Shown here: in pieces, positions 8,353-17,523 of the stretch | Layout: each line of letters begins with the position of its first letter | Position numbering within the stretch: the stretch's first letter is position 1 | Assembly: GCF_902506345.1 (NCBI RefSeq) | Contig: NZ_LR733413.1 | Location: forward strand, 849,456-913,455 | DNA from: Flavobacterium sp. 9R | Lineage (GTDB): Bacteria; Bacteroidota; Bacteroidia; Flavobacteriales; Flavobacteriaceae | Length of the DNA stretch: 64,000 nt | Direction: 5' to 3' | Made by a program: the position numbers and the translations under genes | Notes under the pieces: generated by a model | Told to the model about the DNA's origin: nothing | The model's database searches: none | What the model saw: the letters and a program-made list of their open reading frames with translations, nothing else

Positions 8353-9714
8353 ATGGCAAACTTACCTAAAGGAGATAAAAAATTACTGAATGCTTGGGCT
8401 TTCTATGATTGGGCAAATTCGGTATATACTTTAACCATTGCATCGGCTGTTTTTCCAATATTTTATGAGGCTTTGTTTACCGATAAGAGTCACTATATTG
8501 ACGTTTTTGGAATGCATTTAAAAAACTCAGCTTTGATAAGTTTTATTACGGCTTTAGCTTTTTTGGTAGTGGCTTTTATGTCTCCTTTGTTATCTGGAAT
8601 TGCAGATTATGTGGGGAATAAAAAAAGCTTTATGAAGTTTTTTTGCTACCTAGGAGCTTTGTCTTGTATGGGATTGTATTGGTTTGATTTAGATTCAATT
8701 TACAGTGGGTTATTATTTTATTTTCTTGGATTACTAGGGTATTGGGGAAGTTTGGTTTTTTATAATTCCTATTTACCAGATATTGCTTTTACTGAACAAC
8801 AAGATGCGATTAGTGCTAAAGGTTACTCTTTAGGATACATAGGTAGTGTGATTTTATTGATTATCAATTTGGCAATGATTATGAAGCCAAAATTATTTGG
8901 AATCACAGGGACTGATGGTGAAGCTGCAATGAAAGCAATGCGCTACTCGTTTGTGATGGTTGGAGTTTGGTGGATTTTATTCAGTCAGTATACTTACTAT
9001 TTTTTGCCTAAAGGAAATAAAAAAACTGGAGAAGCTATAAATAAAGATATTATTTTCAATGGATTCAAAGAGCTAAAAAAAGTATGGCTTATTCTGAGTG
9101 AAAATTTGCCGTTGAAACGTTATTTGTATGGATTTTTCGTTTCAAGTATGGCGGTGCAAACAGTAATGTTGGTCGCTACTTATTTTGGTGCTCAAGAAAT
9201 CGAATGGAAAACGAAGGAAGACAGCACTACAGGATTGATTATATGCATTCTGTTAATTCAATTGGTTGCAGTTCTTGGTGCTTATTTGACATCAAAAGCT
9301 TCTGAAAAATTCGGAAATATCAAGACCTTGATTGTGATTAACAGTTTCTGGCTATTACTTTGTATTGGTGCTTTTATAATTACTTCTCCTGACCAATTCT
9401 ATATTATGGCTGCTTTTGTAGGCTTAGTAATGGGAGGAATTCAGGCCTTATCACGTTCAACTTATTCAAAATATTTACCAGAAACTACCGATACCGCTTC
9501 CTTTTTTAGTTTTTATGATGTGGCTGAAAAAGTAGGTATCGTAATCGGAATGTGCGTGTATGGTATAATCGACCAAGTGACTGGAAGTCCAAGATTTGCG
9601 ATTGTTTTTTTGGCTTTATTCTTTTTCATCGCGGTTCTTTTATTAAAACGTGTACCATTAAAAAAAGCGTCTTTAATAAAGACGCTTTTAGTGACTAAAA
9701 ACAAAAATAATTAA
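8353..9714 (+). CDS. MFS transporter (UMF1/Atg22-like)
   Basis: The 453-residue protein is very hydrophobic with about 12 predicted membrane segments and begins NAWAFYDWANSVYTLTI, the hallmark of the UMF1/Atg22-like branch of the major facilitator superfamily. The substrate is unknown. The ATG at 8353 (MANLPKGDKK) is preferred over an upstream TTG at 8305 because the added residues are lysine-rich and not family-like. The last 50 bases encode a perfect hairpin that should act as terminator, and the TAA stop overlaps the stop of the convergent gene. Confidence 0.9.
   Translation: MANLPKGDKKLLNAWAFYDWANSVYTLTIASAVFPIFYEALFTDKSHYIDVFGMHLKNSALISFITALAFLVVAFMSPLLSGIADYVGNKKSFMKFFCYLGALSCMGLYWFDLDSIYSGLLFYFLGLLGYWGSLVFYNSYLPDIAFTEQQDAISAKGYSLGYIGSVILLIINLAMIMKPKLFGITGTDGEAAMKAMRYSFVMVGVWWILFSQYTYYFLPKGNKKTGEAINKDIIFNGFKELKKVWLILSENLPLKRYLYGFFVSSMAVQTVMLVATYFGAQEIEWKTKEDSTTGLIICILLIQLVAVLGAYLTSKASEKFGNIKTLIVINSFWLLLCIGAFIITSPDQFYIMAAFVGLVMGGIQALSRSTYSKYLPETTDTASFFSFYDVAEKVGIVIGMCVYGIIDQVTGSPRFAIVFLALFFFIAVLLLKRVPLKKASLIKTLLVTKNKNN
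9663..9689. terminator. Terminator hairpin inside the end of the MFS coding sequence
   Basis: AAAAGCGTCTTT (9663-9674) and AAAGACGCTTTT (9678-9689) form a perfect 12-bp stem with a 3-nt loop, A-run on one side and T-run on the other. It lies wholly inside the coding region, 23 bases before the stop, and can serve both convergent genes. Confidence 0.75.
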
Positions 9715-10445
9715 CCTTTAGAAATCTCACCTGAGCCATTCACTTTAGTGTCTTTTTTGGCTGGATTTCCAAAATAAACGATATCGCCTGAACCAGATAC
9801 TCTTGCATAAAGGCTTTCAGAGCAACTTACTTTAGTGTCACCAGAACCTGAAATGCTGATTGAGGCTGTTTTTGATTTTAAATTGGAAGCATTAATGTCT
9901 CCTGAACCTGAAATACTGCTAGAGAAGTCATCGGCAGTTCCGCTTAAAACGATGTCTCCAGAACCGCTCAAACTCATATTGAATTTTTGAGCATCTACAG
10001 CTAGTTTTAAATCACCAGAACCAGAAAGTTTGGCGTCGAAAGCATCAGTTTTGATAACATCTTTACTAACAATATCGCCTGAACCGCTTAATACTAAACC
10101 ATTAATGGATTCAAAAGGAATGGTAATATGAACTGATTTTCCTGGAGATAATTTAAAGTTGTATCCTTTCTCAGTTCCAATTTTTAAGACATTATCTACT
10201 ACTTCTACATCAATATAATCCAAAATATTTTGTTCTCCTTTGATGGTGATACTACCTTCTTTTCCAGATACTAAATCCACATCAAAAAAGCCAGAAACTT
10301 TTATGGATTCATAACTTGTAGTAGTTCGGGTTTCTGTAATCACATTCCCGTTACCTTTAATTTGTTTTCCCATATTCCATTGTCCATAGGATAGGAAAGA
10401 GCTAAAAGACAGCAATAAAACACTCGCAATAGATAGACTTTTCAT
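9711..10445 (-). CDS. Secreted DUF2807 (GIN domain, adhesin-head-like) protein
   Basis: The 244-residue product has a signal peptide (residues 1-21, cleavage near YGQ) and then about 200 residues of beta-helix-like repeats with recurrent SGSGDI / GSGD motifs every 18-20 residues, diagnostic of the DUF2807 'auto-transporter adhesin head GIN' family. The function is unknown and the location is periplasm or outer surface. It is the last gene of the operon led by the ECF sigma factor at 12606, 19 bp after the preceding gene. The stop TAA shares the palindrome TTAA (9711-9714) with the stop of the convergent MFS gene. Confidence 0.85.
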   Translation of the reverse strand: MKSLSIASVLLLSFSSFLSYGQWNMGKQIKGNGNVITETRTTTSYESIKVSGFFDVDLVSGKEGSITIKGEQNILDYIDVEVVDNVLKIGTEKGYNFKLSPGKSVHITIPFESINGLVLSGSGDIVSKDVIKTDAFDAKLSGSGDLKLAVDAQKFNMSLSGSGDIVLSGTADDFSSSISGSGDINASNLKSKTASISISGSGDTKVSCSESLYARVSGSGDIVYFGNPAKKDTKVNGSGEISKG

Positions 10446-10464
10446 AAGTATTGTTTTTTTATAG

Positions 10465-11529
10465 TTATAGTTTTTTGGTTAATGCGACATTTCCGTATTC
10501 AGAGGTTATTACAACCGTATTCATTCCTTTTTTCTTGTAATAGCCATTAAAATTTTTGGTATAATTGGTCTCAGCTTTGTTTAATAATTCAAAATCGCTA
10601 TCGTATCTGAAGTCGGCATAACGAAGGGTTACATCAAAATCGAAAGCATAATTGGGGCTAAAACCTACTTTTACTCCAGTATATCCAGCATTGATAGCAA
10701 TCGAATTGGCCTTGGCTTGCACTAATCCAACATCTACACTGCTGTATTTGGTTTGTAATTTTAGCTGATTGTTCAAAGTTCCCACTTTAATGGTCAAATA
10801 GTTCCCGATTCCTTCAAGCGAATTCACTTCTTTGATTTTCACTGTTCCATACTTGCTGGTATATTTTACATCGCCTGCATCGCCAATCGTAGTGTCTGTG
10901 TAGTCAGAAATTAAATCTATTTTCGAAAGGGCATCAATACTAAGTCCTGAGTAACGACCTGTAATGTAGCCATTTTTTAAATAAGAAATGCTGGAGTTGG
11001 AGCAATATTCTATAGTGATGTTGTTTTTATTGCTATTCAATCTTCCCATAGTAATTTTTCCATATTTACAAAGGATATTTGTAGCAGCGTTCAAATCGGT
11101 GGTGGAGATGTTTCCGTATTTGTTATCAATCGTTACGCTACCATTTTTTGGAATTTTGATAACATAATTAATCTCAAAACTGTTATTTCTTCCTTTTGAG
11201 CGATAATTGTTGTTTTCGATTTGCGTTTTTGCAGTAACTAGTGATTTTAGTCCAATAATGTCAACTGTTATGTCGTTTAAGCGCTGGTTAACCCAGTTTT
11301 CGCTATCACCACTTACTTTTATTAAAATATCAAGCTCAATTTTGTCTTCATCCCAAGTTGTAACAAATACCGTCCCGTATGAATTGGTGATGTTAATACC
11401 AGCATCAGCGTTTACAATAAATGCTTTCTTAATATTTTTTTGTTTTGTGATTATTGCATCATCATTCGCAAAACCAATAATTGGTGAAAGCAGCAATACA
11501 ATAATTGTTTTATAAAGTTTTTTCATCAT
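10465..11529 (-). CDS. Secreted beta-repeat protein (DUF4097-like)
   Basis: The 354-residue protein has a signal peptide (residues 1-21) and a repetitive beta-strand pattern with recurring 'YGNI / YGKI / YSSVD / YGTV' turns spaced 20-30 residues apart, as in DUF4097-type beta-helix proteins. No catalytic motif is visible. It overlaps the upstream anti-sigma-like gene by 20 bp and precedes the GIN-domain gene by 19 bp, so translation is probably coupled. Two start codons (MM) are adjacent. Location outside the cytoplasm is firm. The function is not known. Confidence 0.8.
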   Translation of the reverse strand: MMKKLYKTIIVLLLSPIIGFANDDAIITKQKNIKKAFIVNADAGINITNSYGTVFVTTWDEDKIELDILIKVSGDSENWVNQRLNDITVDIIGLKSLVTAKTQIENNNYRSKGRNNSFEINYVIKIPKNGSVTIDNKYGNISTTDLNAATNILCKYGKITMGRLNSNKNNITIEYCSNSSISYLKNGYITGRYSGLSIDALSKIDLISDYTDTTIGDAGDVKYTSKYGTVKIKEVNSLEGIGNYLTIKVGTLNNQLKLQTKYSSVDVGLVQAKANSIAINAGYTGVKVGFSPNYAFDFDVTLRYADFRYDSDFELLNKAETNYTKNFNGYYKKKGMNTVVITSEYGNVALTKKL

Positions 11530-12055
11530 TCCGAATATTAAGTTGTTCTGTTGTTTCTATTTGGTTTAATACATTTTGCAGAAATGAAATTCGAGTTTGC
11601 AAATTGCTAATCATCGCATAAATAATTTGCTTGTTTTCTCCATTTCTAGCAATCTCTTTAATGATTTTTTGATAATCATTATCCAAGACCTTCATTTGCT
11701 GTAGAGCATCAGCAATAATTTTTTGATTCTGAGGAGATTCTTTTTCCTTGAGTTTGTTCAGTTCATTTTTAATAAGAACATTAAAAATCGAATCCGTTTG
11801 TTTGGTTTCTTTTGAAGCAAAAGTGAGCTTGTTCGTTTTTGCCTCAGGTTTAAAAAAGAATGACAAACTAAACATTACTAACACTGTTGCCGCAATAGAA
11901 ATCGTAGTGTATAAATTTCGTTTTCTATTCTTAATCGCTTTATTGCTCAATTTATCCATAAATCGATTCTCGTGATTTTTGGGTAATTCAACAACATCCC
12001 AATCTGAATCGAATTTTGCAAATAATTGCTCTAATTTTTCCTCTTCATTTCTCAT
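11510..12055 (-). CDS. Membrane protein encoded with ECF sigma factor, probable anti-sigma factor
   Basis: From the chosen start the protein has 181 residues: an acidic cytoplasmic head (about 1-42), one membrane segment (about 45-62, ending SLSFFF) and an extracytoplasmic tail predicted mostly helical. No zinc HxxxCxxC motif is present, so it is not a ZAS-type anti-sigma. The role is inferred from topology and position. The ATG at complement(12053..12055) forms an ATGA overlap with the sigma stop and is preferred to the ATG nine bases upstream. It overlaps the next gene by 20 bp. Confidence 0.75.
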   Translation of the reverse strand: MRNEEEKLEQLFAKFDSDWDVVELPKNHENRFMDKLSNKAIKNRKRNLYTTISIAATVLVMFSLSFFFKPEAKTNKLTFASKETKQTDSIFNVLIKNELNKLKEKESPQNQKIIADALQQMKVLDNDYQKIIKEIARNGENKQIIYAMISNLQTRISFLQNVLNQIETTEQLNIRNDEKTL

Positions 12056-12606
12056 ATTTCGCATAATTTATTTCTTAAACTTTCTTTGGCTCTACTCAAA
12101 GTTGTTCTGCAATTCGCGTAGCTTATTTTTAGGATTTCGCTTATTTCTTCTTGGTCGTAACCTTCAATATAAAATAAAGTCAAAACCGTGCTATAGTTTG
12201 TTTTTAAAGATTGAATTGCACTCAAAATTTGTTTGACTTTAATCTCGTCAAAGTTTATTTCTTCAGTAAATTCAGCTTCTTTATCTTCAACTTTGTGTAG
12301 GTTTTTTTCAAAATCATCTGCTTTTAGCTTATTGTTTTTTTTGCAAAAATCAATGCTGTAATTAATAACGATTCGTTTTAGCCACGCGCCAAAAGCAACT
12401 TCTTTTTTATAAGAATCTATCTTAGTAAAAGCTTTCAAAAAACTCTCTTGCATCACATCTTCGGCAAAATGTTCATCTTTTACAATTCGAAAAGCGACAT
12501 TATACATTGCTTTACAATACCTATTGTAGACTTCAAATTGAGCCTTTTGGTTTTGTTTTTGGCAAAGTGTTACCAATTCTTCGATATGTAATTGTTGATA
12601 TGACAA
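12052..12606 (-). CDS. ECF-type RNA polymerase sigma factor
   Basis: The 184-residue protein has region 2 (YNVAFRIVKDEHFAEDVMQESFLKAF, about residues 34-60, given here as two joined motifs) and region 4 with a helix-turn-helix (GYDQEEISEILKIS, about 148-161) and no region 3, as in extracytoplasmic-function sigma factors. The start is TTG at 12606; no ATG is available without losing region 2. It heads a four-gene operon with overlapping junctions: sigma, probable anti-sigma, two secreted beta-repeat proteins. This suggests the operon reports on envelope state. No own-promoter sequence could be assigned. Confidence 0.92.
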   Translation of the reverse strand: MSYQQLHIEELVTLCQKQNQKAQFEVYNRYCKAMYNVAFRIVKDEHFAEDVMQESFLKAFTKIDSYKKEVAFGAWLKRIVINYSIDFCKKNNKLKADDFEKNLHKVEDKEAEFTEEINFDEIKVKQILSAIQSLKTNYSTVLTLFYIEGYDQEEISEILKISYANCRTTLSRAKESLRNKLCEI

Positions 12607-12777
12607 GTAGCTAGTAATCGTTTTAATGAAAGACGTTCCTTTTTTTGTAGTGTTACAGTTTTTGAAAAAAAAATATATTTAAAGGTATCAAAATAAAGCT
12701 ATTTAGGACGAAAAGCTTCATTTTCAATTTCGTTCTTTTCTTTTGGAGCAGAAAGATTTGGCTTTTTTGTAGACATA

Positions 12778-12856
12778 GTCCCGCTGTTCGTTCTATCTTT
12801 GCTTTTATAAAGAAAAAAAGCAAAGGATGCCACTACCATCGGGGCTAGCAGTTAGT
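12778..12856 (-). repeat. Structured intergenic repeat, copy 1
   Basis: On the minus strand it reads CTAGCCCCGAT, then GGCATCCTTTG, a hairpin (AAAAGCAAAG at 12816-12825 with CTTTGCTTTT at 12797-12806), then AGATAGAACGAACAGCGGGA. The same order of blocks occurs at 62430-62506, and the first block alone at about 51861-51875. It may belong to the conserved flavobacterial RNA-like repeats (for example Flavo-1), but that identity is from memory and unchecked. Confidence 0.65.
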
Positions 12857-13007
12857 ATTGTTTTTCTTTTGCTGGCAAACTGTAAAATATACCTTAACCT
12901 TTTTCGTTTTAAAAGCTCTGGCACAAAGATTGTCTTTGCTAGTGTGAATAATACAACGCCAAACGGCATAAGTATTGAATTCCAGATAAATAAAAAGTAT
13001 AAATCAT

Positions 13008-13015
13008 TAACTTTG
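13008..13015 (+). promoter_or_regulatory. -7 promoter element for lon
   Basis: TAACTTTG matches TAnnTTTG, 45 nt before the ATG. The motif GACAAAATGAC at 13039-13049 lies between the predicted start of transcription and the ATG, where a repressor could act. Confidence 0.55.
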
Positions 13016-13060
13016 CATTGAATGACTTTTCATTTAATGACAAAATGACTTAATAACGAT

Positions 13061-15514
13061 ATGTCAAATCACAAAATACTTACAATTGACAACTTGTCAC
13101 TTCAAGAATTTGATTCCGAATCAGATTTAATTCCGCTTTTAACTCCCGAGGATGAAGAGGAAATGAACAACGAACTATTGCCAGAGACATTACCAATTTT
13201 GCCTTTGCGCAACACCGTTTTGTTTCCTGGAGTAGTGATTCCAATTTCTGCAGGAAGAGATAAATCCATTAAATTAATCAATGATGCCAATGCTTCAGGA
13301 AAAGTTATTGGAGTTGTGGCTCAAATCAACGAAGCTGACGAAGACCCTTCTAAAAACGATATCAATAAAATTGGTACTGTTGCCAAAATTTTACGTGTTT
13401 TAAAAATGCCTGACGGTAATGTTACCGTAATTCTGCAAGGTAAAAAGCGTTTCGAAATCGACGAAGTTGTAGCTGAAGAACCTTATCTAACAGCTACCAT
13501 AAAAGAAGTTACTGAGAAAAGACCAAGAAAAAATGACTCAGAATTTTCTGCGATTATCGATTCAATAAAAGAATTGGCAATAAAAATTATTCAAGAAAGT
13601 CCAAATATTCCAACCGAAGCCACTTTTGCTATCAAAAACATCGAAAGTCAATCGTTTTTGGTCAATTTCGTTTCTTCCAATATGAATCTTTCTGTAAAAG
13701 AAAAACAAGATTTATTAGCCATTAATGGTTTAAAGGAGCGTGCGTTAGAAACTTTGCGATTTATGAATGTTGAATTGCAAAAGTTAGAGTTGAAAAACGA
13801 TATTCAATCCAAAGTTCGTTTTGACTTAGACCAACAACAAAGAGAATATTTCTTGCACCAACAGATGAAAACCATTCAAGAAGAATTGGGTGGCGTTTCT
13901 CAAGAGGAAGAAATGGACGAAATGAGTCAAAAAGCCAAAACAAAAAAATGGGACGAAAAAACGCAACAACACTTCGAAAAAGAGTTGTCCAAAATGCGTA
14001 GAATGAATCCTCAAGCTCCAGATTTTGGTATTCAAAGAAACTATTTAGAAATGTTTTTAGACCTTCCTTGGGGAGAGTTTTCAAAAGACAATTTTGATTT
14101 AAAACACGCTCAAAAAGTTTTAGACAAAGACCATTTTGGATTAGAGGAAGTAAAAAAACGAATGATAGAGCATTTGGCAGTTCTTAAACTAAGAAATGAT
14201 ATGAAGTCTCCAATTATTTGTTTAACAGGACCTCCGGGTGTTGGAAAAACTTCAATTGGTCGTTCGGTTGCAGAAGCTTTAGGAAGAGAATATGTTCGTA
14301 TTTCGTTGGGTGGTTTGCGTGACGAAGCAGAAATTCGTGGTCACAGAAAAACCTATATTGGAGCAATGCCTGGGCGTATCATTCAAAGTTTGAAAAAAGC
14401 GGGTACATCTAATCCAGTTTTTGTTTTAGATGAAATCGATAAATTGTCAAGTAGTCATAACGGAGATCCTTCTTCGGCTTTGTTAGAGGTTTTGGATCCT
14501 GAACAAAACAATGCTTTTTATGATAATTTCCTAGAAATGGGGTATGATTTGTCTAAAGTAATGTTTATTGCTACTTCCAATAATATGTCGGTTATTCAAC
14601 CCGCATTACGTGACCGTATGGAGGTGATAAAAATGTCGGGATACACAATTGAAGAAAAAGTTGAAATTGCCAAAAAGCATTTATTTGCTAAACAACTTGA
14701 GGCTCACGGTTTGACTTCTAAAGATTTGACTATTGGAAAAAAACAACTAGAAAAAATCATTGAAGGTTACACTAGAGAATCTGGAGTGCGTGGTTTGGAG
14801 AATAAAATTGCTCAAATTGTTCGAAATGCCGCGAAATCTGTTGCGATGGAGGAGGAGTACAACAAAAAAGTAACCGACGAAGACATCGTGAAAGTATTAG
14901 GTGTTCCAAGATTGGAGCGCGATAAATATGAAAGCAATGATGTAGCAGGAGTTGTTACAGGTTTGGCTTGGACTAGTGTTGGTGGTGATATTTTATTCAT
15001 AGAATCATTGATTTCTCCAGGTAAAGGAAGTATGACGATTACTGGGAATTTAGGTAATGTGATGAAAGAATCGGCTACGATTGCTTTAGAATACATCAAA
15101 GCTAACGCTGAGTTGTTGGGCTTGAACCCTGAAATCATTTCTAAATACAACATTCACTTGCACGTTCCTGAAGGAGCTACACCAAAAGACGGTCCAAGTG
15201 CGGGTATTGCAATGTTGACTTCTTTGGTATCCTTGTTTACACAAAAGCGAGTGAAGAAAAACTTAGCGATGACTGGCGAAATAACTTTACGTGGTAAAGT
15301 ATTGCCTGTAGGTGGAATCAAAGAAAAAATATTGGCTGCCAAAAGAGCGAATATCAAAGAAATTATTCTTTGTCACGAAAATAAAAGTGATATTGATGAA
15401 ATTAAATCGGAGTATTTAGAAGGACTTACGTTTCATTATGTGAAAGAAATGAGTGAAGTTTTAGCTATCGCTATTACAAATCAAAAAGTGAAAAACGCCA
15501 AAGATTTAAAATAA
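13061..15514 (+). CDS. lon: ATP-dependent Lon protease
   Basis: The 817-residue protein has the LonA order: N-terminal substrate domain (about 40-250, LPILPLRNTVLFPG), coiled linker, AAA+ module with Walker A GPPGVGKTS (about 390) and Walker B VFVLDEIDK (about 455), and a C-terminal serine/lysine protease domain with the catalytic serine in KDGPSAGIA (about 713) and the lysine in GGIKEK (about 756). It degrades misfolded and regulatory proteins in the cytoplasm. A TAACTTTG promoter precedes it and a strong terminator follows. A motif shared with the clpB upstream region suggests common heat or stress control. Confidence 0.98.
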   Translation: MSNHKILTIDNLSLQEFDSESDLIPLLTPEDEEEMNNELLPETLPILPLRNTVLFPGVVIPISAGRDKSIKLINDANASGKVIGVVAQINEADEDPSKNDINKIGTVAKILRVLKMPDGNVTVILQGKKRFEIDEVVAEEPYLTATIKEVTEKRPRKNDSEFSAIIDSIKELAIKIIQESPNIPTEATFAIKNIESQSFLVNFVSSNMNLSVKEKQDLLAINGLKERALETLRFMNVELQKLELKNDIQSKVRFDLDQQQREYFLHQQMKTIQEELGGVSQEEEMDEMSQKAKTKKWDEKTQQHFEKELSKMRRMNPQAPDFGIQRNYLEMFLDLPWGEFSKDNFDLKHAQKVLDKDHFGLEEVKKRMIEHLAVLKLRNDMKSPIICLTGPPGVGKTSIGRSVAEALGREYVRISLGGLRDEAEIRGHRKTYIGAMPGRIIQSLKKAGTSNPVFVLDEIDKLSSSHNGDPSSALLEVLDPEQNNAFYDNFLEMGYDLSKVMFIATSNNMSVIQPALRDRMEVIKMSGYTIEEKVEIAKKHLFAKQLEAHGLTSKDLTIGKKQLEKIIEGYTRESGVRGLENKIAQIVRNAAKSVAMEEEYNKKVTDEDIVKVLGVPRLERDKYESNDVAGVVTGLAWTSVGGDILFIESLISPGKGSMTITGNLGNVMKESATIALEYIKANAELLGLNPEIISKYNIHLHVPEGATPKDGPSAGIAMLTSLVSLFTQKRVKKNLAMTGEITLRGKVLPVGGIKEKILAAKRANIKEIILCHENKSDIDEIKSEYLEGLTFHYVKEMSEVLAIAITNQKVKNAKDLK

Positions 15515-15532
15515 AGCTAAGGTTTATTGTTA

Positions 15533-15580
15533 TTCCAAATTCCAGCTGTTTATCAAGTTCGGAATTTGGAATTTCTTTTT
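15533..15580 (+). terminator. Terminator after lon
   Basis: TTCCAAATTCC (15533-15543) pairs with GGAATTTGGAA (15561-15571), followed by a T-rich tract. Confidence 0.8.
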
Positions 15581-15657
15581 TATACAGAAAAGCATTTTTT
15601 TATTGGATATAATTTTATCTTCGTTTTATCGTTCTAGTTAATCAAAAAAACACCGTC

Positions 15658-16683
15658 TTGAGGGTATTCAAAAAGTTTTTAGTTGTACTCATAATTTTAC
15701 TTTGTTTGCCTGTTTTTGGGCAAATAGGAGGAAGGTATACCTATCAGTTTTTGAATTTAGTTACTTCTCCCCGTCAAGCTGCTTTGGGTGGAAAAACGGT
15801 AACGATTTATGACGAAGATGTCAATCAGGCGCATTTTAATCCAGCTTCGATTAATCCAAAAATGCATAATCAATTGGCGCTCAATTACGGAAGTTATTTC
15901 GGAGAAGTCAGTTATGGTACAGCGTCCTATGCGTACACTTATGATAGGCATCTACAAACTTTTCAAGCAGGAATCAATTATATCAATTATGGTAAATTTG
16001 AAGGTTATGACGAAAATGGTCAAGCAACCAACTCTTTTACCGGTAGCGAAGTAGCGGTTTCTTTGGGATACGCTTATAATATCCCTTTTACAAGTTTACA
16101 TATTGGTGCCAATGCCAAACTAATCTCATCTGTTTTAGAAAACTATAATTCATTAGGTGGCGCATTGGATATAGGTGCGGTTTACATAGATGAACGCAAC
16201 GATGTGAACTGGGCTTTAGTGATAAGAAATATAGGGACACAATTCACTACTTATTCAGGGGTTCGTGAAAAATTGCCTTTAGAAGTGCTACTTGGTGTTT
16301 CCCAAGAATTAGACAATGTTCCCATTCGATGGCATTTGACATTAGAAAATTTACAACAATGGAATGTTGGTTTTTCAAACCCAGTTCGAGGAGAAACGTC
16401 TATTGATGGAACCGAGACCCAGGAGAAAGTTTCTTTTGTAAATAATGCGTTGAGGCACGTTATTTTTGGAGTTGAATTGTTTCCCAAAAGAGCTTTTAAC
16501 GTAAGACTTGGTTATAATTTTAGACGTGGAGAAGAATTACGTGTAGTTGATAAACGTCATTTCTCTGGGATTTCTGTTGGTTTTGGTTTGAAAATGAACC
16601 GACTAAAATTCAATTATTCCTACTCTCGATATACCTTGGCGGCAAACACAAGTTTGTTTGGTTTGACGTTGAACTTGCAATAA
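15658..16683 (+). CDS. porQ: Type IX secretion system protein PorQ
   Basis: The 341-residue product begins with a signal peptide (hydrophobic residues 6-20, cleavage near FGQ) and then GGRYTYQFLNLVTSPRQAALGG, with motif NPASINP (about 60), the conserved start of PorQ (motif cited in two parts). The rest alternates as an outer-membrane beta barrel. PorQ helps the type IX secretion system, in which it contributes with PorU, PorV and PorZ to processing and attachment of cargo at the surface. The start is TTG at 15658. It lies directly before cmk, an order I associate with Flavobacteriia. The window also contains a likely T9SS cargo at 46899-51713. Confidence 0.9.
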   Translation: MRVFKKFLVVLIILLCLPVFGQIGGRYTYQFLNLVTSPRQAALGGKTVTIYDEDVNQAHFNPASINPKMHNQLALNYGSYFGEVSYGTASYAYTYDRHLQTFQAGINYINYGKFEGYDENGQATNSFTGSEVAVSLGYAYNIPFTSLHIGANAKLISSVLENYNSLGGALDIGAVYIDERNDVNWALVIRNIGTQFTTYSGVREKLPLEVLLGVSQELDNVPIRWHLTLENLQQWNVGFSNPVRGETSIDGTETQEKVSFVNNALRHVIFGVELFPKRAFNVRLGYNFRRGEELRVVDKRHFSGISVGFGLKMNRLKFNYSYSRYTLAANTSLFGLTLNLQ

Positions 16684-16699
16684 GAGTTTGTTAACTTTG
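16669..16699 (+). promoter_or_regulatory. Promoter for cmk
   Basis: TTG at 16669-16671 and TAACTTTG at 16692-16699, spaced 20 nt, a full match. The -33 box lies within the end of porQ. Confidence 0.6.
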
Positions 16700-16758
16700 T
16701 CCATTATTAAAAATCAGCAATTTTCTCATTGGGAAGATTGCAAAAAATCGCCTTCATT

Positions 16759-17454
16759 TTGAATACTAAAATCACTATCGCTATTGACGGATTCTCGTCT
16801 ACAGGTAAAAGCACTTTAGCAAAACAATTAGCTAAACATTTAGGATATATTTATGTAGATACAGGAGCAATGTACCGAGCTGTTGCGTTTTTTGCTATGC
16901 AAAAAGGATTCATCACTTCATCAACTTTTGATAAATCAGCGTTGATAGCAGCGCTTCCTACTATTCAATTGTCTTTTGAATTCAATGAAACATTAGGCTT
17001 TGCTGAAATGTATTTGAACAATGAAAATGTAGAAACTCAAATCAGAACTATTGAAGTGTCTAATTATGTGAGTAAAGTGGCCGAGGTTTCAGAAGTTAGA
17101 GCGAAATTGGTTGAGCAACAGCAAGAAATGGGAAAAAACAAAGGAATCGTTATGGACGGGCGTGATATTGGAACCGTAGTTTTTCCTGAAGCGGAACTTA
17201 AAATTTTTATGACTGCAAGCGCAGCCACTCGTGCCCAAAGACGTTTTGCTGAGTTGCAACAAAAAGGAGACGAAGTAAGCTATGAAGAAGTGCTTAAAAA
17301 TGTTGAAGAGCGCGATTATATTGATACACACAGGGAGGATTCACCGCTTGTAATTGCTGATGACGCAATAGAAATTGATAATTCTGAACTTAGTAAAGCA
17401 GAACAATTTACCATTGTTTTAGATTTAGTAAATGATGTGATTAAAGCCATCTAA
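16759..17454 (+). CDS. cmk: (d)CMP kinase
   Basis: The 231-residue kinase phosphorylates CMP and dCMP to diphosphates. The P-loop GFSSTGKST is near the N-terminus, followed by VDTGAMYRA and MDGRDIGTVVFP, all typical. The TTG at 16759 (MNTKITIAIDGF) is preferred because it places the P-loop at the usual distance. A longer frame from a TTG at 16729 adds ten residues and cannot be excluded. Promoter TAACTTTG lies about 60 bp upstream, so it can be expressed apart from porQ. Confidence 0.93.
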   Translation: MNTKITIAIDGFSSTGKSTLAKQLAKHLGYIYVDTGAMYRAVAFFAMQKGFITSSTFDKSALIAALPTIQLSFEFNETLGFAEMYLNNENVETQIRTIEVSNYVSKVAEVSEVRAKLVEQQQEMGKNKGIVMDGRDIGTVVFPEAELKIFMTASAATRAQRRFAELQQKGDEVSYEEVLKNVEERDYIDTHREDSPLVIADDAIEIDNSELSKAEQFTIVLDLVNDVIKAI

Positions 17455-17523
17455 GTTTTGTAAATCTCTTTTTAAAATAGTAGATTTACCGCTTACTTAT
17501 ATTTACTACTTCAATTCAACAAT

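Larger units (their letters stand above)
12607..13060. other. Intergenic region between divergent ECF operon and lon
   Basis: This 454-bp gap holds a structured dispersed repeat (12778-12856), the lon promoter (13008-13015) and a palindromic motif in the lon leader. Short open frames here (12699-12839 minus, 12827-13021 plus) overlap the repeat or the promoter and are not credible genes. Confidence 0.6.

Noticed and set aside
12699..12839. 46-codon minus-strand open frame with a hydrophobic start
   Set aside because: Most of it lies inside the structured repeat that recurs at 62430-62506, whose hairpin makes the apparent hydrophobic segment.
12827..13021. 64-codon plus-strand open frame before lon
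   Set aside because: It starts in the structured repeat and covers the lon promoter TAACTTTG; it has no family-like sequence.
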